Positions 34,060-42,644 of a stretch of 64,000 nt of DNA are shown piece by piece. Each line of letters opens with the position of its first letter. Position 1 is the stretch's first letter. The notes under the pieces are model-generated. The model was not told where the DNA came from and ran no database searches. It saw only the letters and a program-made list of their open reading frames with translations. The stretch covers positions 1 to 64,000 of the forward strand of contig CAZUHB010000025.1 of NCBI GenBank assembly GCA_964620445.1, read 5' to 3'. This stretch comes from CAZUHB01 sp964620445 (GTDB lineage: Bacteria > Planctomycetota > B15-G4 > CAYZWU01). The translations under genes and the position numbers were made by a program.

Positions 34060-36270
34060 TCAAGGGATCAGCCGGTACGGCCGGCCTGCCTCGTAGAGCT
34101 TCACCCGCCCGCCGATCTCGTCGACCAGCACCTTGACGTTGTGGCGTTCGGCGATTCCCATCGCTTCCTTCGAAATGGCGATCGCCCTGTCGAACCGGCC
34201 CGCGCTGGCGTGAACGATCGCCAGGGTGTCGAGATAATTGGGATTCCGCCTCTTCGTCGCGGCGCACGCCCGCTCTGCCGCATCGAGGGCCGCGGCGCAA
34301 TCGCGGAGCGAGTCCTCGGGGCAGGCGGCGAGCGCCCTCGCCTTGATGTCGAGGATGATCGGATCGGTTCCGCGGATCTCCTTTCCCCGGCGCAGCACAT
34401 TCAATCCGTCCGCATACCTCTTGGCGTACCGGCCGAGCGTCTCCATCGATCGGTTCAGGTTCGTTTGCACCGACCTGTTGTCGGGCGCGTACTCGAGCGC
34501 CTCGCTGAAACAGATCACACTCTCGAGAAGCCGCCCCGTTCGGTGATAGATGGTGCCCAGGTTGTTGAGGACCTCCGGATCGTCGCGATCGATGGCGAGA
34601 GCTTTTTCGAACTGGACAGCGGCATCGTCGACTCTTCCCAGCTCGGTGAGCGCCATCCCGTACCCGCTGTAGATCTGCGCCGTCGTGACCCTGTCACCCA
34701 GGCCGCTCGCCTCGTGAGCGTCCAGGGCGAGCCGGAACTGCTCGGCGGCGCCGGCCGCGTCGCCGGTGACGAAAAGCGACGAGGCGAGTGTGCCGTGGAA
34801 CTGGGCATTGCCGGGATTCTGCTTCACGAGCGCCTTCATGTCGGCGATCGCTTCCTCCGTGCGGCCGGTGGCGAGCAGGTCGAGATCGACGACCCACCGG
34901 CTCAGAACATGCACCATCTCCTTGGGATCCTTGAGATTCTTCCAGTCCCCGGGCAATGCGTTGCTCGTGCCGCTCGCCGTGTAACCGAGAGCCGCCAGCC
35001 GCTTCCGCTGCGCGGCGCTCAGGTCGAGCCGCTCCGTTTTTCTCAGGAACATGGCCTTTTCCATGTCGGTGAGCCGCTTGTCCAGACTGTCGACGACATC
35101 TTTCTTCCGGTCGGCGAGATTGATCTCCTCTCCTCGATCGGACGTCCTGTCGTAGAGCTCGGGTATGGGCGCGCGGATGTACTTCCATTGCTGCGTGGTG
35201 AGACTCCGCAGCGGGCTCCATCCGTAGTAATCGAAGGGGTAGTTCGATTCGCCATACTGGCCCCGCGGATCGAAATCCCTGCCGCGGTCCGCGCCGTGGA
35301 GCACGGGGAGAAGGCTGCGGCCCCTGAGCGGCTCGGCCGGCTCCTCCAGTCCGACAGAGGCGATGATGGTGGGCAGAATATCGGCCAGGCCGACGGGGCC
35401 GCTCACCCTGACCCCCTCGGCCAGGACACCGGGCAGGGAGAAGATCAGGGGAACGCGCATCGTCGTGTCGTAGAGAAAGACCGAATGGCGCAGCTCCCCA
35501 TGTTCGCCCAACCCCTCTCCATGGTCGCCCGCAACCACGACCAGCGTCTTTTTCGCCAGTCCGTTCCGTTCGATCCATTCGATGAGCCGAGCAATCTGGC
35601 TGTCGGCAAAGGCGACCTCCCCGTCGTAGGGCCTGTCGCTGAAGCGCGCGTCGAAAGGAGCCGGCGGCGTGTAGGGAGCATGAGCGTCGAAGAGGTGCAC
35701 CCAGCAGAAGAAGGGCGATCCCTTTTTCTCCTCGAGCCAGGCGAGCGCCGCGTCCACCACCTTGTCGGCGGGACGTTCCTTCTCGAGCCTCTTGTCGGCG
35801 GTGTTCCCGGCTGAACCGAGGGCGTCGTCATAGGTATCGAAACCCCTCGCCAGTCCGAAGATCCCATCGAGCACGAATGCGGCGATGAAAGCGCCCGTTT
35901 CGTATCGGCCGGCCTTGAACAGCTCGGCCATGGTGGGCACTCCGGCACCGAGAGAAAGGTCGTCGTTCTCGCGCACGCCATGTTCGGGAGGGAGGAGGCC
36001 GGTCATCATCGTCGTGTGGGACGGCAGGGTGATCGGAACGGGCGCCATGGCCTGCTCGAAAAGCACGCCCCGACCCGCGAGCCGGTCGATGGCGGGCGTT
36101 TGCGCCTCGGCGCAACCGTAGCACCCGAGACGGTCGGCGCGGACCGTGTCGAGCGTGATGAACAGAACGTTGCATCCCTCGGCGGGAGCGGTCTCGGAAT
36201 CGCCGCAAGTGGAAAACAGAACAGGCGAGAGGATCAGAAGAATCAGAATCGGGGCAGCGGATCTTGACAT
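34060..36270 (-). CDS. Sulfatase/alkaline-phosphatase-superfamily lipoprotein with TPRs
   Basis: 736 residues from the ATG at 36270 (AAAAGG six bases upstream). A signal ends in an FSTC lipobox (Cys22). The hydrolase fold covers about 32-450: CNVLFITLDTVRADRLGCYG, PITLPSHTTMMTG and AGDHGEGLGEHGE. The formylglycine position is Thr81, as in the protein at 12975. The C-terminal 290 residues hold TPR pairs (AAVQFEKALAIDRDDPEVLNNLGTIYHRTGRLLESVICFSEAL). The protein is longer than its paralogue through more TPRs. The substrate is unknown; phosphoesters or sulfates at the cell surface are candidates. Confidence 0.8.
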   Translation of the reverse strand: MSRSAAPILILLILSPVLFSTCGDSETAPAEGCNVLFITLDTVRADRLGCYGCAEAQTPAIDRLAGRGVLFEQAMAPVPITLPSHTTMMTGLLPPEHGVRENDDLSLGAGVPTMAELFKAGRYETGAFIAAFVLDGIFGLARGFDTYDDALGSAGNTADKRLEKERPADKVVDAALAWLEEKKGSPFFCWVHLFDAHAPYTPPAPFDARFSDRPYDGEVAFADSQIARLIEWIERNGLAKKTLVVVAGDHGEGLGEHGELRHSVFLYDTTMRVPLIFSLPGVLAEGVRVSGPVGLADILPTIIASVGLEEPAEPLRGRSLLPVLHGADRGRDFDPRGQYGESNYPFDYYGWSPLRSLTTQQWKYIRAPIPELYDRTSDRGEEINLADRKKDVVDSLDKRLTDMEKAMFLRKTERLDLSAAQRKRLAALGYTASGTSNALPGDWKNLKDPKEMVHVLSRWVVDLDLLATGRTEEAIADMKALVKQNPGNAQFHGTLASSLFVTGDAAGAAEQFRLALDAHEASGLGDRVTTAQIYSGYGMALTELGRVDDAAVQFEKALAIDRDDPEVLNNLGTIYHRTGRLLESVICFSEALEYAPDNRSVQTNLNRSMETLGRYAKRYADGLNVLRRGKEIRGTDPIILDIKARALAACPEDSLRDCAAALDAAERACAATKRRNPNYLDTLAIVHASAGRFDRAIAISKEAMGIAERHNVKVLVDEIGGRVKLYEAGRPYRLIP

Positions 36271-36375
36271 GAGCGGCCTTTTCAAAATGAACTGATGCCG
36301 CGCATGGTAACACTGTCGCCGTCTCTTTGCATCGAATTCTCCTACCCGAAGGGAGGGCCTTCCGCCGGAGCACGA

Positions 36376-37515
36376 TTACCGGGAGCGGTAGGCGGGATCG
36401 TTCCGGTTGACCACCTGCAGGGAACGCCAGTCGGAGGCGTTCTCGAAGGGGAGCGTCCGGGCGTCGCTGTCAGTGAGAAAATAGTTGCCCTTGCCGTCGG
36501 TCCAGGCGTGGTTGTACATGGGAAGCCACTTCTCCTCGCCCGTGGCCGGATCGAAGGTCTCGATCTGGTTGGTGAGCACCTTGAAGACTTCGGTGTTGAT
36601 GTCGCTCTTCGTCCGGGCGCGATTCTGCTGGATCTCCGCGTCGATCCGGTGCATGTCGCGCAACAGGTCGTTGTATTCGCCCGCCCGCTTGCTGGCCGCG
36701 GCCGAGGCGCGCCGCGCCCACTGCGGATCGAGGCGGAACGTGCGGATGCACATCTCCATGAGGCGTTCATCCTCGGCCCAGCGCGATCTGGGCGCCACGA
36801 GACCGAAGGTCCCCACCGTGGACCAGAGCGCGCCGTCCAGGTCGTAGAGTATGGCGTAGATCCGGCCGTAAGACGGTGTGCCCTTGATCGTGCATTCGAA
36901 ATTGACATAACCGCACTCCGACCGGGTCGCCACCCGCGGCAGGAACGGCTCGAGCTCGGGTGCAGGCTTGGCGCGGCCCACGATGCGCGGATTCTGGAAC
37001 TCTTCAGCCGCGAACCGGCCGAAGACGATCGTCTTCACGTACTGCTCGAGCGGCATGTAGGGGTAGAGCCAGCAGCCATTGAGAACCTGGCCGGGCGAAG
37101 GGGCCATCATGCCCATGCTACTCCGTGCGATGACGGCCGGATCCTGGAAGTAGAAGCGCGGGTACCAGCCGAAGAAGGACTTCGCGTCAGGGCTGGTCAC
37201 ACGGAACATGATGTTGTTCTCCACCAGGTCGACGAGATTCCAGCCCACGCCGCTCGGCACCATCCCCCCCTCGTCCTTCCAGTCCCTGGGGATCAGCATG
37301 GTGAAGGCGCCCTGGTGGCGCTCCTTGTAGATGCGGAGCGCGATCCCCTCGGCGTTTCGGTCGAAGCGAAGCTCTGCCGCGGCCGGCTCCTTGCCCGATC
37401 CAGCGCCCGATGTCCTCCCGGCGGGATGGTCCGCGGGATCCTCTGAGCAACCCGCGAAGGATGAAAAAGAGAAAGCCAACAAGACAAGCATGGGAAACAT
37501 CACACGGGCGCGCAC
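36376..37515 (-). CDS. Lipoprotein of unknown function
   Basis: 379 residues from a GTG at 37515, chosen because GAGGAG lies eight bases upstream. A hydrophobic segment ends in a FAGC lipobox (Cys about 23). The sequence has an aromatic-rich middle (SFFGWYPRFYFQDP, WLYPYMPLEQYV) and a C-terminal helical region (AAASKRAGEYNDLLRDMHRIDAEIQQN). I do not recognise the family; the length and composition suggest a periplasmic or surface globular protein. It is co-directional with the sulfatase-like gene downstream. Confidence 0.55.
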   Translation of the reverse strand: MRARVMFPMLVLLAFSFSSFAGCSEDPADHPAGRTSGAGSGKEPAAAELRFDRNAEGIALRIYKERHQGAFTMLIPRDWKDEGGMVPSGVGWNLVDLVENNIMFRVTSPDAKSFFGWYPRFYFQDPAVIARSSMGMMAPSPGQVLNGCWLYPYMPLEQYVKTIVFGRFAAEEFQNPRIVGRAKPAPELEPFLPRVATRSECGYVNFECTIKGTPSYGRIYAILYDLDGALWSTVGTFGLVAPRSRWAEDERLMEMCIRTFRLDPQWARRASAAASKRAGEYNDLLRDMHRIDAEIQQNRARTKSDINTEVFKVLTNQIETFDPATGEEKWLPMYNHAWTDGKGNYFLTDSDARTLPFENASDWRSLQVVNRNDPAYRSR

Positions 37516-37679
37516 AATATCGTCTCCTCGGAAGGACCGATGTTTTTCAGTCTCTTTCTTTCACAGGCGGATTTCAAAGCCCGGCGTTTCGCAAGGATCG
37601 AGAATTCTTTTTCCCAGGTGCCGCATCATGTACCATGATCAGCAAATCATGGTCGCACCGTTTTCGATCGGGGAATAAA

Positions 37680-38801
37680 ATGGACGAAATCAACCAGGAC
37701 GACCTCCTCCAGGATGAATACGTCGAAAAAAAACCGATCCAGGCTCTCTGGATCGTTTACCTCTTTTTTAGACCACGCAAATTTTTTCGCCATTTCGCCA
37801 CGGAATCGAACGCGGCCCTTACACTGGTCTGTGCATGGTTCTTCGGCATGTCGGGTGTGATCGACCGCTTAAGCACACGCGAGGTCAAGGGCCTGGGCGA
37901 GCCCTTCGAAGAAAACTGGCTCCTACGCTGGTTGTTCATCGCCGGGATCGGCGTCGTGGGTGGGGTGATGTTCTACGGCATCGGAGGCTGGTGGTACCGT
38001 GTCCGGCTCGGATGGGCGGGTGCGACCAGGGCCGATCCCTTTCTGGCGCGTCGTGTCTATCTCTTCGCCTCGCAGATCCTCGCCGTGCCAACGCTTCTCG
38101 TCACAGCGTTCGAAACGATCTCTTACGACAGCCCGGCCGCGGCCAACATGACCGAGGGAAGCATCTGGTGGGCATTCATATTGATCTGCCCCTTCTGGGC
38201 CTCCCTGGCGAGCACCATCGGCGTTTTCACCATCTTCGAGGTCAAGCGCGGCTTGGCTCTGCTCTGGTTTCTGATCCTTCCCTGGGCGATCTACTTGTTG
38301 GTCTATTTTCCCTTCTTCACCATGCTTCTCACAGGAAGCGATATCCTCGCACATCCTGCTCTCAAGAATCCGAAGACGCACGAGAGCGAGACGCTTTCTT
38401 TCTCATACCCCCGTAACTGGGTCATCGACAAGACCAACGAGGCCTACGATCCCGAATGTTGCGTGACTGTCGAGCCCGCGCTGGCCGACGCCATCGTGAA
38501 GATACTGGTCTTTTTTTCGGACAACACCCTCGACGAAGAGTTGGACGCATCCTTTGCGGGTTACGCCGATGGATTTCGCGACGTGCAGATCGACAAATCG
38601 ATCTCGTCGATCGGCGCGTTCGAAGGATCGTTGCGGTCGGGGACCTGCACGGTCCATGGAAACACCTATGTGGTGCGCTTCTTCATCGCCCAACTCGAAA
38701 GCGGCGCTTATCTCGAGCTCCAGGAGTTCTCACTCCAAAAGCAGGAGGCCACTTTGCGAGAAGGGTTCGATCTGATCTACTCCACCTTGAGAGTCGACTG
38801 A
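37680..38801 (+). CDS. Membrane protein with Yip1-like helices and a soluble C-terminal domain
   Basis: 373 residues from the ATG at 37680. Residues 1-20 are acidic; then about five hydrophobic segments (roughly 40-60, 80-100, 122-140, 155-180, 195-220) in a layout like Yip1-type bacterial membrane proteins. The last 150 residues are soluble and resemble PsbP/DcrB-like domains: ESETLSFSYPRNWVID ... ISSIGAFEGSLRSGTCTVHGNTYVVRFFIAQLESGAYLELQEFSLQKQEATLREGFDLIYSTLRV. This pairing of membrane helices and a PsbP-like tail has no known function. No clear ribosome-binding site. Confidence 0.6.
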   Translation: MDEINQDDLLQDEYVEKKPIQALWIVYLFFRPRKFFRHFATESNAALTLVCAWFFGMSGVIDRLSTREVKGLGEPFEENWLLRWLFIAGIGVVGGVMFYGIGGWWYRVRLGWAGATRADPFLARRVYLFASQILAVPTLLVTAFETISYDSPAAANMTEGSIWWAFILICPFWASLASTIGVFTIFEVKRGLALLWFLILPWAIYLLVYFPFFTMLLTGSDILAHPALKNPKTHESETLSFSYPRNWVIDKTNEAYDPECCVTVEPALADAIVKILVFFSDNTLDEELDASFAGYADGFRDVQIDKSISSIGAFEGSLRSGTCTVHGNTYVVRFFIAQLESGAYLELQEFSLQKQEATLREGFDLIYSTLRVD

Positions 38802-38949
38802 CCGCCGCATCGCGAAAAGCCCCTTGATTTGTTAGAAATCGTTAGATAAAGTTGCAACTCGTCGATAGACGATATCGTCTCAGCGCGACCACGCAGGGTT
38901 TGTGCACGCAACTCCGTTTCTCGACTGATGTTTTGGAGAGTGACTGACC

Positions 38950-40095
38950 ATGGCAGCCAAAGCTCGCGGTCAAAACAAATCAACAAAAGTGGGCAAGAAA
39001 AAGGAATCAAAGTCTCCGGCCAGAGGACGCAAGGCGTCCCGCGGCGAGGCGCGCGAGAGCACGGTGACCGTCTACATCCGCATCGCGGCCGATGTGAAGA
39101 AAAAGCTCGAAGACTATGCGGGCGCATCGGGCGAAACGGAGAGCAAGATCATCGCCGAGGCGATGCGCTACTTCATGAGTCTTCCCGACGATCTGAAGCA
39201 GGAGATCATGGATCAGGGATTTCGCTCACCCTATACCTTTTTCACCTACCAGGCGTGGGCCGATCACGCCTTCAGCAAGCAGCGTTGGTCGTGGGCGATC
39301 GAGTGGCTGCAGATCATCGAACGGGAGGCGGCCAAGCTTCCGAGCAAGAGCCTCTACCAGTCGCTGCAGTACCGGCAGGGTTTCGCATGGATCCGATTCG
39401 GAAAAGAGATCCGCCGGGAAGCGTGGGAATCTGCGGCGGCGGACTGGGACGGTGCCGGCGCCCACCAGGATATCTGGGCCAATCACCTCGGCGCCGCGGA
39501 GAAGTGCTTCAACATCTCTCGTAAGTACTTTTCCCGCTACCACTCGGAGACGAACACCGTCGAGAAGAACTATCCCGTGATCAGTTACAACCTCGCCTGC
39601 CTCAATGCTCTGATGGCGGCCCTCAGCGTGGAGCGCGTCTTCCCGGTGGAGCGTCTCCGCGATGCGCTCGAGCAGTTCAATCGCGACAAGGAGAGCCGCC
39701 GCGAAACAGGGGCGCTCTCTCTCGACGATCCCGGACCGCCCGAGTGGTTCTGGATGAAACATGGAGCGGACTGGCGCGAAATTCTGGAAGAACTCCCGGC
39801 AGCGATCAAGGTCCGGACTTTCACCGAGACCGACGAATGGGCGGGGCGCGCCATGGACGAGCTCAACTCGATGAGCTCGTCGCCCGAGAGCGAGGACGGA
39901 TCGGACGAGGTCGGTTTCTGGATGAACATCGGGCCTCTCGTGCGCCACGCGGTTTCCGATCCCGATCTGATCTTCCTCAAGGAAGACAACCGCTGCCGGA
40001 ACGCCTGGACGGAGTGGAGCGGACTTTCGTCCGGTTCGCTCCTCGACTCCTTCGACTACCTCTTCAGATCGGTGCCGGCCGAACTACTCGAATAG
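38950..40095 (+). CDS. Ribbon-helix-helix-like N-terminus fused to a helical-repeat domain
   Basis: 381 residues. The first 35 residues are very basic and disordered (Lys, Arg, Ser, Gly), followed by ESTVTVYIRIAADVKKKLEDYAGASGETESKIIAEAMRYFM, a strand then two helices as in ribbon-helix-helix DNA-binding proteins. The remainder is predominantly helical with an aromatic-rich start (SPYTFFTYQAWADHAFSKQRWSWAIEWLQIIEREA) resembling TPR pairs. A DNA-binding protein with a protein-interaction domain is the best reading. It stands before the ECF sigma factor on the same strand with a 136-base gap. No precise family is recognised. Confidence 0.5.
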   Translation: MAAKARGQNKSTKVGKKKESKSPARGRKASRGEARESTVTVYIRIAADVKKKLEDYAGASGETESKIIAEAMRYFMSLPDDLKQEIMDQGFRSPYTFFTYQAWADHAFSKQRWSWAIEWLQIIEREAAKLPSKSLYQSLQYRQGFAWIRFGKEIRREAWESAAADWDGAGAHQDIWANHLGAAEKCFNISRKYFSRYHSETNTVEKNYPVISYNLACLNALMAALSVERVFPVERLRDALEQFNRDKESRRETGALSLDDPGPPEWFWMKHGADWREILEELPAAIKVRTFTETDEWAGRAMDELNSMSSSPESEDGSDEVGFWMNIGPLVRHAVSDPDLIFLKEDNRCRNAWTEWSGLSSGSLLDSFDYLFRSVPAELLE

Positions 40096-40231
40096 CCCTC
40101 GAGGGGCTCAAATCAGCAACGGCAGGCTTTGACAGCCGCCTGGAAATGATGTATAATTTTATTTAAATAAATAAGCCGCCCCCGGACCGCCGGGGTGTAC
40201 ACGTGCCTCCAAGAACAAAGGTCTCCCGCTC

Positions 40232-40807
40232 ATGTCAGCGCAAAACGATGTCACCCGCCTGCTCGCTGATATACAGAAGAACAAACCGGGCGCTGATGAA
40301 GAGCTTCTGCCCCTGATATACGAGCAGCTGCGCGGCATGGCGCGTTATTACATGCGTACCGAACGCTCGAATCACACCTTGCAGACGACCGCGCTGGTCC
40401 ACGAGGCCTACCTGCGGCTGCTCGGCCACGAGGAGACCGACTGGGAAGACCGCGCCCATTACTTTCGTGTCGCCGCCCGCGCCATGCGCCGCGTGTTGAT
40501 CGACCATGCGCGCGGCAAGGGGCGCATCAAGAAGGGCGGCGGCTGGCGCCAGGAAGCGTTCGATCAGGCGACCCTTTTCGTGGACATGCCCCCCTCGGAA
40601 CTCCTCGACCTGAACGATGCACTCACCAAGCTGACCGCGATCGACCCGCCCCTCGGCCAGGTCGTCGAACTCCGGTTTTTCGGCGGACTGACCGTTGACG
40701 ACACGGCACGCGTTCTGGGAATTTCCCCGAGAAAGGTGAAGAAGGACTGGAGACTCGCCAAGGCGTGGCTCAAGAGGGAACTCTCCCCGGCCGACGATCA
40801 ATCGTGA
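40232..40807 (+). CDS. ECF-type RNA polymerase sigma factor (PF07638-like)
   Basis: 191 residues. Region 2 carries LPLIYEQLRGMARYYMRTER and TLQTTALVHEAYLRLLG, then HYFRVAARAMRRVLIDHARGKGRIKKGGG; region 4 carries LTVDDTARVLGISPRKVKKDWRLAKAWLKREL. The same family as the protein at 5308, with strong similarity across region 2. Members usually partner with a Ser/Thr kinase such as the one at 42645-45866, which here is on the other strand and separated by one gene. The start lacks a clear ribosome-binding site. A short AT-rich stretch before it (about 40150-40170) could hold the promoter. Confidence 0.88.
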   Translation: MSAQNDVTRLLADIQKNKPGADEELLPLIYEQLRGMARYYMRTERSNHTLQTTALVHEAYLRLLGHEETDWEDRAHYFRVAARAMRRVLIDHARGKGRIKKGGGWRQEAFDQATLFVDMPPSELLDLNDALTKLTAIDPPLGQVVELRFFGGLTVDDTARVLGISPRKVKKDWRLAKAWLKRELSPADDQS

Positions 40808-40944
40808 CGGTTCACTTCTCCCCGGCCATCTCGAGCTTCGTCGAAAAATTCAGGGCCCGCGCCATTTCGGCCGTGTATGATACTGCATTGATCGAATTCC
40901 GGAACCCGGCTATCGACGGCATAAGAGGGCCTTAAACTCGAAAC

Positions 40945-42621
40945 ATGTTCCCCTTCATCAGCAGAATCGCCGCCTTTGCACAGGACAACAGCCTGTTGGT
41001 GCTTCTCGTCATTTCCGGATTGTACCTGGCCCTGTTACTCACTTCCTGCGGCCACATCTTCATCATCAACGACGAGGTCGCCATAGAATCCCACATCAGG
41101 GATGGCAAGCCGGTCAAATATATTCCCTACCTGTCCACCCTTTGCATGTCGTCTCTATATGCTCAGGTTTCGCCGGCGATACCCTGGTACGGGCTGACCC
41201 TTTACTCGATTCACCTGATCAGCATCTCGGTTTCTCTGAGCAGCCTCATGAAGTTCAGGCCCGGCGGAGTACTGCTCATCCCTTTTGTTCTCCTTTGCCT
41301 CTTGATCTATGCGCCGTTCATCGTGACGGTCTCGTACACGAGTACGAGCATCCTGGTTGGAACCTCCGGCCTGATCGCGTTTCTGTTTTTGCTGTCGAGG
41401 CGATCCACGCCGAATCTCCGCGCGGCGCTGGCATGCGGTCTGTTGTTCTCGATCTCTTACCTGGTCAGGAAGGACGGCTTGCTGGCGGCTTCGGTGTTCT
41501 CCGCGCCGGTGCTGTTCCTGTTCTTACGCTCTCCGCTCGAGCTGCAGTCAAAGCGCCTCCTGGTCTTTCTCGCCCCGACGGTCATCCTGGTTTCCGTTAA
41601 CGCGATCGTGGAACGTTCCTCCTTTTCCGACGACTATCATCGATACCTGGAATTCGACGAGGTGAGGTATCAGATTCATGAAACACACCTCGAAAAAGAG
41701 AACTTTCAGAACGACAGAATACTGAAAGCGAACAGATGGACGCAGAACGACTATTTTCTGCTCACCCAGTACATTTATCCGCACGAGGGGAAATATAACA
41801 TCAGGACCCTTCAGAACATTCTCGATCACTCCGCTTCCCCGAACGGAGGCCTGAACGGTTTCAGCCGGGCGACCGAGACCATCAAGAAGGACCATGCCGG
41901 CCGGATCTACGTTCTGTTGATTCTGTTGCTCTTTTCGCTGCGCGATCTGAACCGCAAGAGAGCGGGGCTGTCGCTGTTGTACCTCTCGTTTATCATGTCC
42001 GGCTTTTACTACTTCATCATGTTCGAGAGATTTCCCCCGCGAATCGGCCAGCCCCTGTTTTTCACGGGCATCGCGATGATGGCCGTCCTCGCATTCGGAT
42101 ACGGGAATCAAGAGACGCGGAGAAAAGGCGGACGATTCAAAAGATCGATGGAAGCCGTCTCTTCCATTCTTCTGATCACCGTTCTTTTTCCGATTTACAG
42201 CGACTTTCCCCTTCACCGGTCGGAATTCAGAACCGCCAATCGAATATACGACAAGAATGTCGAGTACCTGGAGAAACACTACAGGGGAAAACTGGTCGTC
42301 GTACAACCCGGGTGCTTGAGAGATGAACTCGCGAATCCGTTGAAAGTGTACAACCATGAAAAAGAGATCGGAATGATCTCACTGGGCTGGCAGACTTTCT
42401 CGCCCCGTTTCTATGAAACGATCAATTCCTACGGAATGAAAAAGGCCTCCGAGATCTGGCCCCGGATCATGGACGATCGGGATGCCTACTTTGTCGGCAA
42501 CGAGTATGCCGTGCGTTCCATTATTCTTTTTATCAAGGAGACCTACGGAATCGATTGCACCGCCGTCGGAATCGAGAATCTGAGTATCGGACCAACGGTA
42601 TACCGGTTGAGATCGGTCTGA
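40945..42621 (+). CDS. Polytopic membrane protein, possibly GT-C glycosyltransferase-like
   Basis: 558 residues with about ten hydrophobic segments between residues 15 and 430, a long soluble loop (about 225-320) and a soluble C-terminal 130 residues. After the first helix an acidic motif (INDEVAIESHI) lies in what should be the first outside loop, as in GT-C enzymes that use a lipid-linked sugar. The topology fits a mannosyltransferase-like or O-antigen-related enzyme, but sequence motifs are not decisive. Codon use is host-like. Convergent with the kinase gene, 23 bases between stops. Confidence 0.5.
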   Translation: MFPFISRIAAFAQDNSLLVLLVISGLYLALLLTSCGHIFIINDEVAIESHIRDGKPVKYIPYLSTLCMSSLYAQVSPAIPWYGLTLYSIHLISISVSLSSLMKFRPGGVLLIPFVLLCLLIYAPFIVTVSYTSTSILVGTSGLIAFLFLLSRRSTPNLRAALACGLLFSISYLVRKDGLLAASVFSAPVLFLFLRSPLELQSKRLLVFLAPTVILVSVNAIVERSSFSDDYHRYLEFDEVRYQIHETHLEKENFQNDRILKANRWTQNDYFLLTQYIYPHEGKYNIRTLQNILDHSASPNGGLNGFSRATETIKKDHAGRIYVLLILLLFSLRDLNRKRAGLSLLYLSFIMSGFYYFIMFERFPPRIGQPLFFTGIAMMAVLAFGYGNQETRRKGGRFKRSMEAVSSILLITVLFPIYSDFPLHRSEFRTANRIYDKNVEYLEKHYRGKLVVVQPGCLRDELANPLKVYNHEKEIGMISLGWQTFSPRFYETINSYGMKKASEIWPRIMDDRDAYFVGNEYAVRSIILFIKETYGIDCTAVGIENLSIGPTVYRLRSV

Positions 42622-42644
42622 TCCGGGCACCGATCGCCGGCCGT

